NCBI GenBank assembly: GCA_964479465.1 | Contig: CAYZMG010000003.1 | Location: forward strand, 59,585-123,584 | Length of the DNA: 64,000 bases | Reading direction: 5' to 3' | Source: CADCTB01 sp964479465 | GTDB taxonomy: Bacteria > Actinomycetota > Acidimicrobiia > Acidimicrobiales > AC-14 | Shown here: piece after piece, positions 24,537 through 33,551 of the stretch | Layout of the letters: each line of letters starts with the position of its first letter | Numbering within the stretch: position 1 is the stretch's first letter | Translations under genes and position numbers: made by a program | Notes under the pieces: generated by a model | What the model was told of the DNA's origin: nothing | What the model saw: the letters and a program-made list of their open reading frames with translations, nothing else | Database searches by the model: none

Positions 24537-25468
24537 TGGCCTGGCACGGGTACCTGCGGCCGTTGGAGGTGGCCCAGGCCGAACCGCCCCTTCCGCCCCC
24601 GCTTCCACCCGGCCGGTTGGTGTACGTGCCCGGGCGGGGCGAGATGCTGGTTCGGGAGCTGGCGCCCGAGCGCGAGACAGGTGCCCCCACGGTCCTGCTG
24701 CTCCACGGGTGGACCCTTTGCGCCGACCTCAACTGGTTTGCCATGTACGCGGCCGCTGCCCGCCACGGGCGGCTGCTGGCCATGGATGTCCGCGGCCACG
24801 GCCGGGGCCTTCGCAGCGAGCAGCGGTTCAGCCTGGAGGCTGCGGCCGACGACGCCGCCGCCTTGCTCGAGGAGCTGGGTGCCGGGCCGGCGATCGTCGT
24901 CGGCTACTCGATGGGCGGGTCCATCGGGTTGTTGATGTGGCGCCGGCACCCCAAGAGCGTGGCCGGGCTGGTGCTGCAGTCGACGGCGCTGCAGTGGCGG
25001 GCCGCCCTGCACGAGCGCGTCTTGTGGAGCTCGATGGCCGGCCTCGAGTACGTCCTGCGCTTCGGTGTGCCCCACGGGCTGACCGAGCGCTACCTGCGCC
25101 GCGCCGCGGAGCAGAACCCCGACCTCCAGCCCGTGCTTCCCTGGCTCAAGGCCGAGGCGCTGCGGGGCAACCCGTCGGATCTGGCCGCCGCCGGCCGGGG
25201 CCTGAGCGCCTTCGACGCCCGCTCGTTCGCACCGTTGGTGGACGTGCCGGTGGTTGTCATCGTCAGCCGGCGGGACCGCCTCATCCGGGCCGGCCGCCAG
25301 CGAGAGCTGGCCGACGCCATCCCGGGTGCCAAGTCCATCGAGATCGACGTGGCCCACAACGGCTGGCTGGTGGAGCCCGATGTGGTGTGCGACGCGATCG
25401 AGACCGCCCTCGGGCTCGTTACCGAGCAACTCTTGCCCCACCAGGAGGCGCTTGGCCCCCTGGGGTGA
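24536..25468 (+). CDS. Alpha/beta-fold hydrolase
   Basis: 310 residues. Oxyanion-hole HGW (LLLHGWTL), nucleophile elbow GYSMGGS with S125, acid D247 (SRRDRLI) and H274 (AHNGW). It is a likely esterase or lipase; the substrate is not evident. The ATG overlaps the stop of the acyltransferase-like gene by one base, so both enzymes are produced together. The C-terminal tail has no extra domain. Confidence 0.85.
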   Translation: MAWHGYLRPLEVAQAEPPLPPPLPPGRLVYVPGRGEMLVRELAPERETGAPTVLLLHGWTLCADLNWFAMYAAAARHGRLLAMDVRGHGRGLRSEQRFSLEAAADDAAALLEELGAGPAIVVGYSMGGSIGLLMWRRHPKSVAGLVLQSTALQWRAALHERVLWSSMAGLEYVLRFGVPHGLTERYLRRAAEQNPDLQPVLPWLKAEALRGNPSDLAAAGRGLSAFDARSFAPLVDVPVVVIVSRRDRLIRAGRQRELADAIPGAKSIEIDVAHNGWLVEPDVVCDAIETALGLVTEQLLPHQEALGPLG

Positions 25469-25477
25469 GCAGCGCCT

Positions 25478-25882
25478 CTACGGGCGGGATTCGACCTTGC
25501 CGCCCAGGGCCTCCCAGACGGCCTCCGTGTGGCTGAAGGTCCCATCGCGGAGCCGGTCGACGACGTCGGGCGAGGCGTTGAGCTCCTGGGCGCAGGCCAC
25601 GATCGCCTCCCGGTCGGCCGGCCAGATCGACGGTCGCAGGTAGGCCGCGATGCGGCCGCGGGCTTCGGCTTCGTCATGGTCGAGCTGCACATCGTTCGAC
25701 TGTTCGGGGTGAAGGTCGCCACTCAGGAGGGCGTCCGTCGTTGGCTCGCCGTCGGCCGCACCCTCCTGATGGCGCCCCTCGTCGGCTCGCGCTTCGCTCG
25801 GCGAGCCCTGGGTCAGCGGTCGGGTGTCATGCTTCAGGCCGTCGTCGATCCTGGGGGAGTGCTTGTCGCTTCCGCGTTCCAT
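25478..25882 (-). CDS. DUF2795 domain protein
   Basis: 134 residues. The N-terminal 70 or so residues are polar and probably disordered. The C-terminal part (about 72-130) matches DUF2795: RGRIAAYLRPSIWPADREAIVACAQELNASPDVVDRL. The family is small and uncharacterised, common in actinobacteria. It is divergent from nurA. Confidence 0.7.
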   Translation of the reverse strand: MERGSDKHSPRIDDGLKHDTRPLTQGSPSEARADEGRHQEGAADGEPTTDALLSGDLHPEQSNDVQLDHDEAEARGRIAAYLRPSIWPADREAIVACAQELNASPDVVDRLRDGTFSHTEAVWEALGGKVESRP

Positions 25883-25953
25883 GAGGGCCTCCTACCCAGA
25901 TGGCCTGGAATGACAAGCTTGTAACTGTCGCAGCGGCTTGGGATGCTGGACGG

Positions 25954-26940
25954 GTGGCACTCACGGCGCTCCTTCCCTCCTCTCCGTCCCTCGAGACGGC
26001 CGCCCGGCGTCTGGCCGCGCTGCTCACGGGGGGCGAAGGCGGCCTGGCCGACCCTGGCAACGGCCATCTCCAGTTCGATGCCGAGATCCGGCTCCGACCC
26101 CTCGTTCGGGCCGATGCCGCGCCGGCGGAGGTATGGGCGGTCGACGGCGGGCAGGCCGTGGTGGCCGACGCCCGGTGCCTGCAGCTCGTCGTGGCCCGCG
26201 CCGCCCGGGTCTGCTTCCGCCTCGGGACCTGCGAGACCGAGGACGAGGGCGACCTGCGCGCCTTCCTGCTGGGCGGCAGGGAAAACCGGGTCGTGGCCGG
26301 CGCCCTGGGCCTGGGCATCGCCGAGGACGCCACCGTCGACCTCGGCCTGCTGCGGGACCACGAGGAGTGGGTGGCCGTCGACCGCTGCGTCGCCGAGGCC
26401 GCGCCCGGGGCCATGGTCCTCGTCGATGGCGACCTGGAGCCCGACTGGCGGGTGCCGCCGTCGTGGCTGACCGATCTGCTGGGCCGCGCCGCGTCGCGGG
26501 GTGTCGTTGTGGCGGCCGTCACCAAGCGATCGTCGTTGTCGCGGGGCGGGGCGCCCTTGCTGGGGGCGCTGGAGATCGAGGCCACCCGCGAGCTCGGCCC
26601 GCGGGCGATGTGGTGGGCGCCGGTGGCGCGGAGCCGGGCCGGCGCCCGGGTGGTGGCCGCCCGCCTCGACGCCGACGCGCCGTTCGCCTTCCGGGTCGAC
26701 CTGTCACCCGGCGCCGACCCCGAGACCGCCCTCGCCGCACTGGCCGCCCTGTGCGACGACGCCGGCTTCCCGGGCTACCCCTACCCGCTCACCGTCGCCG
26801 ACCGCCTGGCCGCCTGCCCCGGCTGGCTCCGCCAGGACACCTGGTACGAGCTGGAGGAGCTGCTCGACCAGGCCGGCGTCCCCGCCGAAGTCCGCGAGCG
26901 CGCCTTCGCCGACCGCCACGACCTCATGGAGCGGTTTTGA
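25954..26940 (+). CDS. nurA: NurA-type 5'-3' nuclease
   Basis: 328 residues. NurA motifs: VWAVDGGQ with the metal aspartate D64, VLVDGDLEPDW with D158/D160, and a late FRVDLSPG segment. NurA forms a dimer that docks on the HerA hexamer, and the complex resects DNA ends made accessible by Mre11-Rad50. I start at the GTG at 25954, because codons from an ATG at 25900 to there have low GC in third position, unlike real coding sequence here. The next gene of the cluster is HerA, separated by the tandem repeat. The assignment rests on motifs plus the neighbours HerA, Mre11 and Rad50. Confidence 0.85.
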   Translation: MALTALLPSSPSLETAARRLAALLTGGEGGLADPGNGHLQFDAEIRLRPLVRADAAPAEVWAVDGGQAVVADARCLQLVVARAARVCFRLGTCETEDEGDLRAFLLGGRENRVVAGALGLGIAEDATVDLGLLRDHEEWVAVDRCVAEAAPGAMVLVDGDLEPDWRVPPSWLTDLLGRAASRGVVVAAVTKRSSLSRGGAPLLGALEIEATRELGPRAMWWAPVARSRAGARVVAARLDADAPFAFRVDLSPGADPETALAALAALCDDAGFPGYPYPLTVADRLAACPGWLRQDTWYELEELLDQAGVPAEVRERAFADRHDLMERF

Positions 26941-27282
26941 TTTCGCGCTCGCAAGCAGAGCTTGCTCGGCGAGGCAGTTGCGCTCCACCCGACCGGCAGA
27001 GCCGGTCGGGCTCCGCCGTTCCTTTCTTGGCCGCCAGCCGAGAGGGGCGGCCTGCGGCCGCTCCTGCGGCCGGCGGCAATGGGGGTCTGTGATGTCCACT
27101 GGGCGGTTGTTGATTTCGCGCTCGCAAGCAGAGCTTGCTCGGCGAGGCAGTTGCGCTCCACCCGACCGGCAGAGCCGGTCGGGCTCCGCCGTTCCTTTCT
27201 TGGCCGCCAGCCGAGAGGGGCGGCCTGCGGCCGCTCCTGCGGCCGGCGGCAATGGGGGCCTCTGATGTCCACCGGGCGGCTG
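26931..27282 (+). repeat. 173-bp tandem repeat with stem-loops between nurA and herA
   Basis: Two copies with a period of 173 bp (TTGATTTCGCGC at 26937 and again at 27110). The first ~150 bases are identical; the last ~30 differ at several positions. Each copy holds GCAAGC-aga-GCTTGC, a perfect 9-bp hairpin CCGACCGGC-aga-GCCGGTCGG, and a GCGGCCTGCGGCCGC palindrome. Each ends with a version of the herA start (ATGTCCACYGGGCGG): the first reads into the second repeat and stops, the second opens herA. The stretch holds no other gene; it may act as a structured 5' UTR or be a duplicated palindromic element. Confidence 0.9.
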
Positions 27283-28824
27283 TTCGGGAAGAACGTGCTC
27301 GAAGGGGTGTTCCGGGCCGCGCCCGACGAGGATCTCTTCCTGGGCGAGCTGCTGGTGGCGGTCGACGAGGCCACGGGCCGGCGCTACCTGTTCCGCATCG
27401 TCGATGTGACCTACGGCACCGAGCACCGGGAGCCGGGCTGGGCCGAGCGGGTGGCGGGCACGCTACTGGTCGACGACGCCCGGGGCGAAGCCGGCCTGCA
27501 CCGGCTCTACGACCAGTCCCGCCGGACCTACCGGGTGGCGACGTGCCGCTGCCTCGGGTACCTGACACCCGACGGCGCCGACTTCCGCCGGCCCAAGAGC
27601 TTGCCCACCCAGTTCTCCCAGGTGGTCAAGCCCGAGGCCGCCGATTTCGACTTCCTGCGCACCCGCATGGGCGACCTGCCCGTGGGCACGTTGCGCAGCG
27701 GCGAGGAGACGGTCGATTTCGAGGTCGGCATCGCCGGCCGCAGCCTGGCCAGCCACGTCGGCATCTTCGCCACCACCGGCATGGGCAAGTCGAACCTGAT
27801 GATGGTTCTGGCCGGCGACGTCCTGCGCTCCGCCGGCCGCTACGGCCTCCTGCTGATCGACCCCCACGGCGAGTACCGCACCCAGCTCGCCCGCCACCCG
27901 TGGGCGGGGGAGCGGCTGCGCACTTACGCCGCCCGGCCGCTGCCCAACACGTCGTCGCTGAAGGTCGGCCTGGCCGAGCTCACCGTCGACGACCTGCGCA
28001 CGGCATATGACTGGTCCCGCCCGCAGGAGGAGGCGCTCTACGAGCTGGAGAAGAAGTTCGGGGGCGACGGCCTGTCCTGGCTGGTGGCGTTCGCCCAGGT
28101 GGAGGATCTCCCGGGTCTGCGCGACGTTGAGCTGAACGGGCGGGTGGCGATGAACACCCTGCAGGTCCTGCACCGGCGGGCCCGGCGCATCGTGGAGCTG
28201 CCCTGCATCGCTGCCGACGCCCATGTCTCGGTCGGCGCCGCCGTGCTGCGGGATCTGCGCGAGGGCCGCGTCGTCCTCATCGACGTGAGCGGCCTCGGCT
28301 CCACCGAGGAGCTGCTGGTCGCCGCCTTCCTCACCCGCCGGGTGCTGGAGGAGTGGTCCACGGCCTACCTGGAGGATCCCGAGGCCCACGAGCGGCTGCC
28401 CGTGGTGGCCGTCGTACTCGAGGAGGCCCAGCGGGTGCTGGCCGCCAGCAAGGACCGTGACTCCAACGTCTTCCCCCGGGTGGCAAGGGAGGGGCGCAAG
28501 TTCAAGGTCGGCCTCTGCGCCGTCACCCAGCAGCCCAAGCTCCTCGACGGCGAGCTGCTCAGCCAGTTCAACACCTTCTTCATCCTCGGTCTGGCCGACG
28601 AGAAGGACCGCACCATCCTGCGCTCGTCGTCGAAGCAGGACATCGCCGCCCTCGGCCCCGAGATCCAGACCCTCATGCCCGGTGAGTGCCTGCTGGCCAA
28701 CCTCGACGCCCCCTTCGCCGTGCCGGCCAAGATCCACCTCTGGGCCGACGTGGTGCGCAACTGCCCGCCGCCGCCGGCGCCCCGCCCCGTGGTCGCCGCC
28801 AACGTCTCGGCGATGGTCGACTGA
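27265..28824 (+). CDS. herA: HerA-type bipolar DNA translocase/helicase
   Basis: 519 residues. An N-terminal HAS-barrel-like beta domain (about 1-140) precedes a FtsK/HerA RecA-type ATPase: Walker A ATTGMGKS (169-176), Walker B VVAVVLEEAQRVL, and the arginine-finger/sensor region REGRKFKVGLCAVTQQPK. The C-terminus (LADEKDRTILRSSSKQDIAALGPEI) matches HerA. HerA hexamers pump DNA and drive NurA nuclease during end resection. No Sir2 gene is nearby, so a Sir2-HerA defence pair is unlikely. The stop overlaps the Mre11 start (TGATG). Confidence 0.9.
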   Translation: MSTGRLFGKNVLEGVFRAAPDEDLFLGELLVAVDEATGRRYLFRIVDVTYGTEHREPGWAERVAGTLLVDDARGEAGLHRLYDQSRRTYRVATCRCLGYLTPDGADFRRPKSLPTQFSQVVKPEAADFDFLRTRMGDLPVGTLRSGEETVDFEVGIAGRSLASHVGIFATTGMGKSNLMMVLAGDVLRSAGRYGLLLIDPHGEYRTQLARHPWAGERLRTYAARPLPNTSSLKVGLAELTVDDLRTAYDWSRPQEEALYELEKKFGGDGLSWLVAFAQVEDLPGLRDVELNGRVAMNTLQVLHRRARRIVELPCIAADAHVSVGAAVLRDLREGRVVLIDVSGLGSTEELLVAAFLTRRVLEEWSTAYLEDPEAHERLPVVAVVLEEAQRVLAASKDRDSNVFPRVAREGRKFKVGLCAVTQQPKLLDGELLSQFNTFFILGLADEKDRTILRSSSKQDIAALGPEIQTLMPGECLLANLDAPFAVPAKIHLWADVVRNCPPPPAPRPVVAANVSAMVD

Positions 28825-29948
28825 TGCGCGTCGCAGCGCTGGGCGACGCCCACCTCGGCCGCTCGTACTACTCGTACACGACGGCCGACGGCTTCAACCA
28901 GCGCGAGCGCGACTTCGAGGACTCCTTCACCCGGGCGGTGGAGCTGGCCCTCGCCCAGTCGCCCGACCTGCTGGTGTGGCTGGGCGACATCTTCGACCAC
29001 CCCCGCCCCACCTACCGGTCCTACCGCATTGCCCAGAGGGCGCTGGTGCGCATCCGCGAGCACGGCACGCCGCTCGTGCTGATCACAGGCAACCACGACA
29101 CGCCCCGGCTCCCGGGCACCGGCAGCCCCTACTCGGCGCTGGCCGACCTGTTTCCCGAGTTCCACTTCGCCCATCGCATGGCGTATGAGCGGTTCGCCTT
29201 TCCCGGGCTCGTCGTCCACGCCGTGCCCCAGATGCTCACCGTCGACGCCACCCTCGACGCCCTGGCCGAGGCCCGCCTGAGCCGGTCCTCCGACGCCACC
29301 AACCTCCTGCTGACCCACCCCCGGGTGCCGCAGGTCGAGCCCCACCACTCCGACATCAACGAGATCGCGGTCGACGCCGGCCTGCTCAAGTCCTCGGCCG
29401 ACCTGGCCCTCCTCGGGCACTACCACTTCCACACCAAGGTCGACAGCGGCATCTGGTACGCCGGCTCCACCGACACGTTCTCCTACGCGGATGATCCCGA
29501 AGTGGCCAAGGGCATCGTCCTGCTTGACACCGACTCCGGCCAGATCGCCCACATCCCCCTGAGCGGCCAGCGGCCGCTCATCACCCCGCCCGCGGTGCAC
29601 GCCCTGGGGCTGTCGCCGGCCGAGGTGCAGGAGCGGGTCCTGGAGCGGGTGGCGGCGGTGCCGGCCGGCGCCGTGGTCCGCCTGTTCCTCGAGGGCGTCG
29701 ACCCCGAGGCCTACCGCATGCTCGACCTGGAGGCGATCCGGGCGGCGTCGGCCCACGCCCTCCACCTCAAGCTCCAGCCCGACTTTGCCGGCTCGAAGAC
29801 CAACGTGGAGCTGCCCGACCTGGCCTCGCTGCCGGTGCAGTGGGCCAACTACGTGCAGGGCCAGGACCTCGTCGGCTTCGATCGAGACCGCATACGGAAC
29901 AAGGGCGACGAGTACCTGGCCCGCGCCGTCGAGGAGGCCATCGACTAG
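28824..29948 (+). CDS. mre11: Mre11/SbcD-like DNA nuclease
   Basis: 374 residues. The five phosphodiesterase motifs are visible: GDAHLG (D8, H10), GDIFDH (D55), GNHD (90-92), a LLLTHPRV histidine, and GHYHFHT. The manganese-dependent exo/endonuclease acts with Rad50 on DNA ends. The C-terminal 110 residues form a cap and Rad50-binding region. I call it Mre11 rather than SbcD because of the NurA-HerA context; the sequence motifs are common to both. Translationally coupled to herA; rad50 starts 2 bp after its stop. Confidence 0.9.
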   Translation: MRVAALGDAHLGRSYYSYTTADGFNQRERDFEDSFTRAVELALAQSPDLLVWLGDIFDHPRPTYRSYRIAQRALVRIREHGTPLVLITGNHDTPRLPGTGSPYSALADLFPEFHFAHRMAYERFAFPGLVVHAVPQMLTVDATLDALAEARLSRSSDATNLLLTHPRVPQVEPHHSDINEIAVDAGLLKSSADLALLGHYHFHTKVDSGIWYAGSTDTFSYADDPEVAKGIVLLDTDSGQIAHIPLSGQRPLITPPAVHALGLSPAEVQERVLERVAAVPAGAVVRLFLEGVDPEAYRMLDLEAIRAASAHALHLKLQPDFAGSKTNVELPDLASLPVQWANYVQGQDLVGFDRDRIRNKGDEYLARAVEEAID

Positions 29949-29950
29949 CC

Positions 29951-32227
29951 GTGCGCGTCACCCGACTGCACCTGCGGAACTACCGCGTGTTCGAGGACGA
30001 CCTCGACCTGGAGATCCCGCCGGGGCTCGTCGGCATCTACGGGCTCAACGGCGCCGGCAAGTCGGCGCTCATCGAGAGCATCCGGTTCACCCTCTACGGC
30101 AAGTCGCGGACCCAGATGGACGAGGTGCGCACGTCGGGCGTCAACGCCGAGTGCCTCACCGAGGTGGAGTTCGAGCACGAGGGCCACCTGTACCTCGTGC
30201 GGCGCACGATCAGCGGGTCCAACTCCCAGGTCAAGGCGGAGGCCCACGCCGACGGCCAGCAGGTGGCCGAGGGCGTGCGCGACACGAGCCGCTACGTCCA
30301 CTCCATCCTGGGCATGAGCGACGCCGCCTTCCGGGCCTCCGTCTTCGCCGAGCAGAAGCAGATCGCCGCGTTCAGCGAGCAGACGCCGGCCGACCGCCGC
30401 AAGCTGGTCCTCCAGCTGCTGGGCATCACGCCGCTCGACGCGGCGCGCGACCTGGCCCGCAAGGACGCCCGCTTCGCCCAGGACCAGTTCCAGCGCCTGC
30501 GCAGCGTGCTGCCCGACCTCGACCTGCTGCGCCTGGCCGTCGCCGCCGCCGATGTGGCCGCCGCCGAGGCCGAGGAGCGCAAGGCGGAACATGAGGCCGT
30601 CGCTGTCGTCGCCCGGGCCGAGTTGGAGAAGGCCGTCGCCCGCCACCTCGACCTCGACGTCCTGCGCCAGGAGCACGAGCGGCTGGTGGCCGAGGGTAAG
30701 GCGGTGCGCGAGCAGTACGAGAAGGCCGCGGCCTGGGTGGCCAAGCTCACCGAGGAGAAGGCCGACCTTGAACGGGTGGCCGAGCGGCTGAAGATCCTGA
30801 CTCCGGATGCCGAGGGCTGGAAGGCGGCGGAGGACCGGCTGCGGCTGGTGGAGGCGGTGGTGGCCGCGCAGGCCGCACTGGCGAAGGTGCCGGTACCGGT
30901 CACGCCGCTGGCGCCGGACGAGTCGGGGTACGAGGTGGCCCGCGCCGAGGCGGAGGAGGCCAAGGTGGCCCTGGCCGCCGTCAACGCCACCATCCAGGCG
31001 GCGAAGGTCGAGCGCGATCGGGCCACCGAGGCGGTGACCCGCTCGGCCGCGCTCACGGGCGAGGGCGACTGCCCGCTGTGCGGCCAGGCCCTGGGTGACG
31101 CCTTCGAGGCGGTGCAGGCCCACCGGAAGGCCGACCTGGCCGAGATCGAGGCCCGCCTCAACGAGCTGGAGCTCGATCACCGTCAGGCCGTCGTCTCAGC
31201 CACGACCAAGGGCGAGCACGCCGCCGTCCTGGCCAAGGCGCTCCGGCGGGCCCAGGAGGAGTGGGCCACGCACGAGAAGCGAGTCGCACGCCGCCAGGAG
31301 GCGGAGGCCGCCCTCGCCGCCGCCGAGGCCGCCCTCGGACGGCCCCTTACCGACGGCGAGCGGAGCGCGCTGGCGGCCGAGGTCGAGCGCCGGCGCCAGG
31401 CCAAGGACGAGTGCCAGCGAATCCATGGTCGGTTGGAGCGACGGGAGGCCGTCGCCGGCGAGCTCGACGTGGAGCAGGCGGCCATGGCCGAGAGCCTGGG
31501 GCGGCTGGCGGCGTTGCGCGACAAGGTCGCCGGCCTCAACTTCCACCCGGATCAGCTCACCGTGGCCCTGGCCGAGCGGGCACGCCTCCAGGCCGCGGCC
31601 GAAGCCGCCAACCTGCGGGCCCAGGGCTCGACGGTCGTGGCCACCCAGGCTCGGGAGCGAGCCCAGGCCGAGGCCCGCCGCCTGGGCGAGGCCACCGAGC
31701 AGCACGCGCAGCTGGCCGAGTTGGGGGAGGAGGCTCGCCATCTGGCCCGCCTTGGCGACCTGCTCAACGCCTTCCGCAACACCTTGGTGGCCTCGGTCGG
31801 TCCCCGGCTCTCGGCCCAGGCGGCCGAGCTGTTCGCCGAGCTGACCGACCGGGAGTACGACCGCCTGGAGGTCGACCCCGACACCTACGAGATCAAGATC
31901 CTCGACGCCGGCCGCACCTTCGGCATGGGCCGGTTCTCCGGGTCGGAGACCGATCTGGCCAACCTGGCCCTGCGGGTCGCGGTGAGCGAGCACGTGCGCT
32001 TCCAGTCCGGCGGCGCCGTCGGCCTCCTCGTGCTCGACGAGGTGTTCGGCCCCCTCGACGACGACCGCAAGGCCCGGATGCTTGTCGCCCTGGAACGGCT
32101 GCGGGCCCGGTTCCGCCAGGTGCTGGTCGTCACCCACGACACAGCCATCAAGGAACAGCTCCCGAACGCCATCGAGGTCGTCAAGCTGCCCGGCCGGCGG
32201 GCCACGGCGCGCACCGTCAACGCCTGA
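29951..32227 (+). CDS. rad50: Rad50/SbcC-like SMC-family ATPase
   Basis: 758 residues from a GTG. Walker A GLNGAGKS (31-38), Q-loop region (SVFAEQKQIAAFSEQTP), two coiled-coil arms (roughly 165-370 and 390-590), a zinc-hook CPLCG at residues 374-378 (C374, C377), signature FSGSE and Walker B LLVLDEVFGPLDD, with the D-loop and LVVTHD. It tethers and opens DNA ends for Mre11. The coiled coils are short and the protein is smaller than E. coli SbcC (about 1050), close to archaeal Rad50 in size. Confidence 0.92.
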   Translation: MRVTRLHLRNYRVFEDDLDLEIPPGLVGIYGLNGAGKSALIESIRFTLYGKSRTQMDEVRTSGVNAECLTEVEFEHEGHLYLVRRTISGSNSQVKAEAHADGQQVAEGVRDTSRYVHSILGMSDAAFRASVFAEQKQIAAFSEQTPADRRKLVLQLLGITPLDAARDLARKDARFAQDQFQRLRSVLPDLDLLRLAVAAADVAAAEAEERKAEHEAVAVVARAELEKAVARHLDLDVLRQEHERLVAEGKAVREQYEKAAAWVAKLTEEKADLERVAERLKILTPDAEGWKAAEDRLRLVEAVVAAQAALAKVPVPVTPLAPDESGYEVARAEAEEAKVALAAVNATIQAAKVERDRATEAVTRSAALTGEGDCPLCGQALGDAFEAVQAHRKADLAEIEARLNELELDHRQAVVSATTKGEHAAVLAKALRRAQEEWATHEKRVARRQEAEAALAAAEAALGRPLTDGERSALAAEVERRRQAKDECQRIHGRLERREAVAGELDVEQAAMAESLGRLAALRDKVAGLNFHPDQLTVALAERARLQAAAEAANLRAQGSTVVATQARERAQAEARRLGEATEQHAQLAELGEEARHLARLGDLLNAFRNTLVASVGPRLSAQAAELFAELTDREYDRLEVDPDTYEIKILDAGRTFGMGRFSGSETDLANLALRVAVSEHVRFQSGGAVGLLVLDEVFGPLDDDRKARMLVALERLRARFRQVLVVTHDTAIKEQLPNAIEVVKLPGRRATARTVNA

Positions 32228-32267
32228 CGATTTCCCGTCGGGCCCTGCGAGCAGGTACAACCGGTCC

Positions 32268-33023
32268 GTGGTGTGGATTCTCGATCTCGACGGAGTGGTG
32301 TGGCTGGCCGAGGACGTCATCCCCGGCGTCCCGGAGGCGGTCGCCCGCCTGCGCGAAGCCGGCAACACCATCCTCTTCCTGACCAACAACTCCAGCCGCA
32401 CGGTGGCTGACATGGTCGAGAAGTTCGAACGCATGGGGATCCCCGTCGAGGCCGACGAGATCGTCACCTCGGCCCAGGCCGCTGCGTCCATGCTCGAACC
32501 CGGCACCGTTGCCCTGGTCTGCGCCGGCGACGGGGTGCGCGAGGCCCTCGGCGCTCGGGGCGTGAAGATGGTCGACGAAGGCGAGGCCGACGCCGTCGTG
32601 GTGGGGTTCCACAAGGAGTTCGATTACAAGCGCCTCAACGCCGCCTACCAGGCCATCCGGGGCGGCGCCCGCCTGATCGGCACCAACGACGACACGACCT
32701 ACCCGACGCCCGACGGGCCGATCCCCGGAGGCGGTGCGCTGTTGGCGGCGGTGGCGGCGGCCGCCGGCGTGGAGCCCGAGGTGGCAGGCAAGCCCTACCA
32801 GCCCATGGCCGACGCGGTGCGGGCCCGCATCGGGGATGCGGCCGACGACGGGATGGTCGTTGGCGACCGTCCCGACACCGACGGGCTGATCGCGCGGCGA
32901 CTGGGGCTGCCGTTCGCCCTCGTCTTCACCGGCGTGACGTCCGAGGACGACCTGCCCGTCGAGCCCGAGCCGGCGACGACGGCGCCGGATCTGGCCACCC
33001 TGGTCAATCAGAAACTGGGATAA
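32268..33023 (+). CDS. HAD-IIA family sugar-phosphatase (NagD/PGP-like)
   Basis: 251 residues from GTG at 32268 (or the next codon, GTG 32271). Motif I DLDGV (D6, D8), motif II LTNNSS, cap-domain substrate loop TNDDTTYPTPDG, K in AGKPYQP, and motif IV VGDRPDTDG. This family removes phosphate from small metabolites such as phosphoglycolate, glycerol-phosphate or nucleotides. It follows rad50 by 40 bp on the same strand but is probably an ordinary housekeeping gene. Confidence 0.88.
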   Translation: MVWILDLDGVVWLAEDVIPGVPEAVARLREAGNTILFLTNNSSRTVADMVEKFERMGIPVEADEIVTSAQAAASMLEPGTVALVCAGDGVREALGARGVKMVDEGEADAVVVGFHKEFDYKRLNAAYQAIRGGARLIGTNDDTTYPTPDGPIPGGGALLAAVAAAAGVEPEVAGKPYQPMADAVRARIGDAADDGMVVGDRPDTDGLIARRLGLPFALVFTGVTSEDDLPVEPEPATTAPDLATLVNQKLG

Positions 33024-33443
33024 CTAGGAGTTGGCGTAGACCCACGGGTCGATGGTGAGGTAGCGCCGGCGATCCTCACAGCTGTCACGGACGGCGGAGA
33101 TGTTCAGTACCGCTTTCCCCGCTTCCTGCTCGCCGGTGACCACCACTTCGTAGTCGCCGGCCTCGGGGCCGCACTCCTCGGAGTTGAAGCTCATGCGGCC
33201 GGCGCTGAGGGTGAACGACCCGGAGGTCGCGCCGGGTCCCTCGGGCACCACGAGGACGTAGTCGCCGTCGGCCCGCAGCTGGAGCAGGCCTTGGTGGATC
33301 GACCGGTAGATGCCCGTGACGTCGCCGGCGGTGGCCGGCACGCCCGGCGCCGGCGGCTTCACGTTGCTCGACGGTTTGGACTTCATGGCGCTGCACCCGC
33401 CGGCGATCATGAGGAGCAGGGCAGTGGCGAAGAGGCGTTTCAT
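33024..33443 (-). CDS. Small lipoprotein
   Basis: 139 residues. Signal peptide LFATALLLMIAGGC with lipobox cysteine at about residue 17, a short proline/serine linker, then a beta-rich domain with lipocalin-like patterns (VTGIYRSI, SFTLSAGRMSFNSEECG, RRRYLTIDPWVY) and a likely disulfide pair. The role is unknown. Its stop abuts the convergent HAD gene with no gap. Confidence 0.7.
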   Translation of the reverse strand: MKRLFATALLLMIAGGCSAMKSKPSSNVKPPAPGVPATAGDVTGIYRSIHQGLLQLRADGDYVLVVPEGPGATSGSFTLSAGRMSFNSEECGPEAGDYEVVVTGEQEAGKAVLNISAVRDSCEDRRRYLTIDPWVYANS

Positions 33444-33551
33444 CTCCCCCGGATCCTGCCCTGTGTTGTCCTCATTGGGGAAATGCTTGATCTTGCGCGG
33501 TCTGTCGGATCAGATGTCCTCCGATACCTGTCCCTGTAGAAGGAGGTGGTC

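Noticed and set aside
25900..25953. ATG at 25900 as the start of nurA
   Set aside because: The 18 codons up to 25954 have third-position composition unlike coding DNA here, and may hold the promoter.
27085..27265. A separate small gene starting at the first ATGTCCACTGGG
   Set aside because: Its product reads through the repeat copy with no sensible protein features; better explained as duplicated herA start.
27265..28824. HerA as part of a Sir2-HerA or DUF4297-HerA defence system
   Set aside because: The adjacent partners are NurA, Mre11 and Rad50, and no Sir2 or DUF4297 gene is present.
33546..33551. Upstream GTG as the start of hupB
   Set aside because: It lies inside the strong ribosome site; GTG at 33552 matches HU proteins (NKSDVI).
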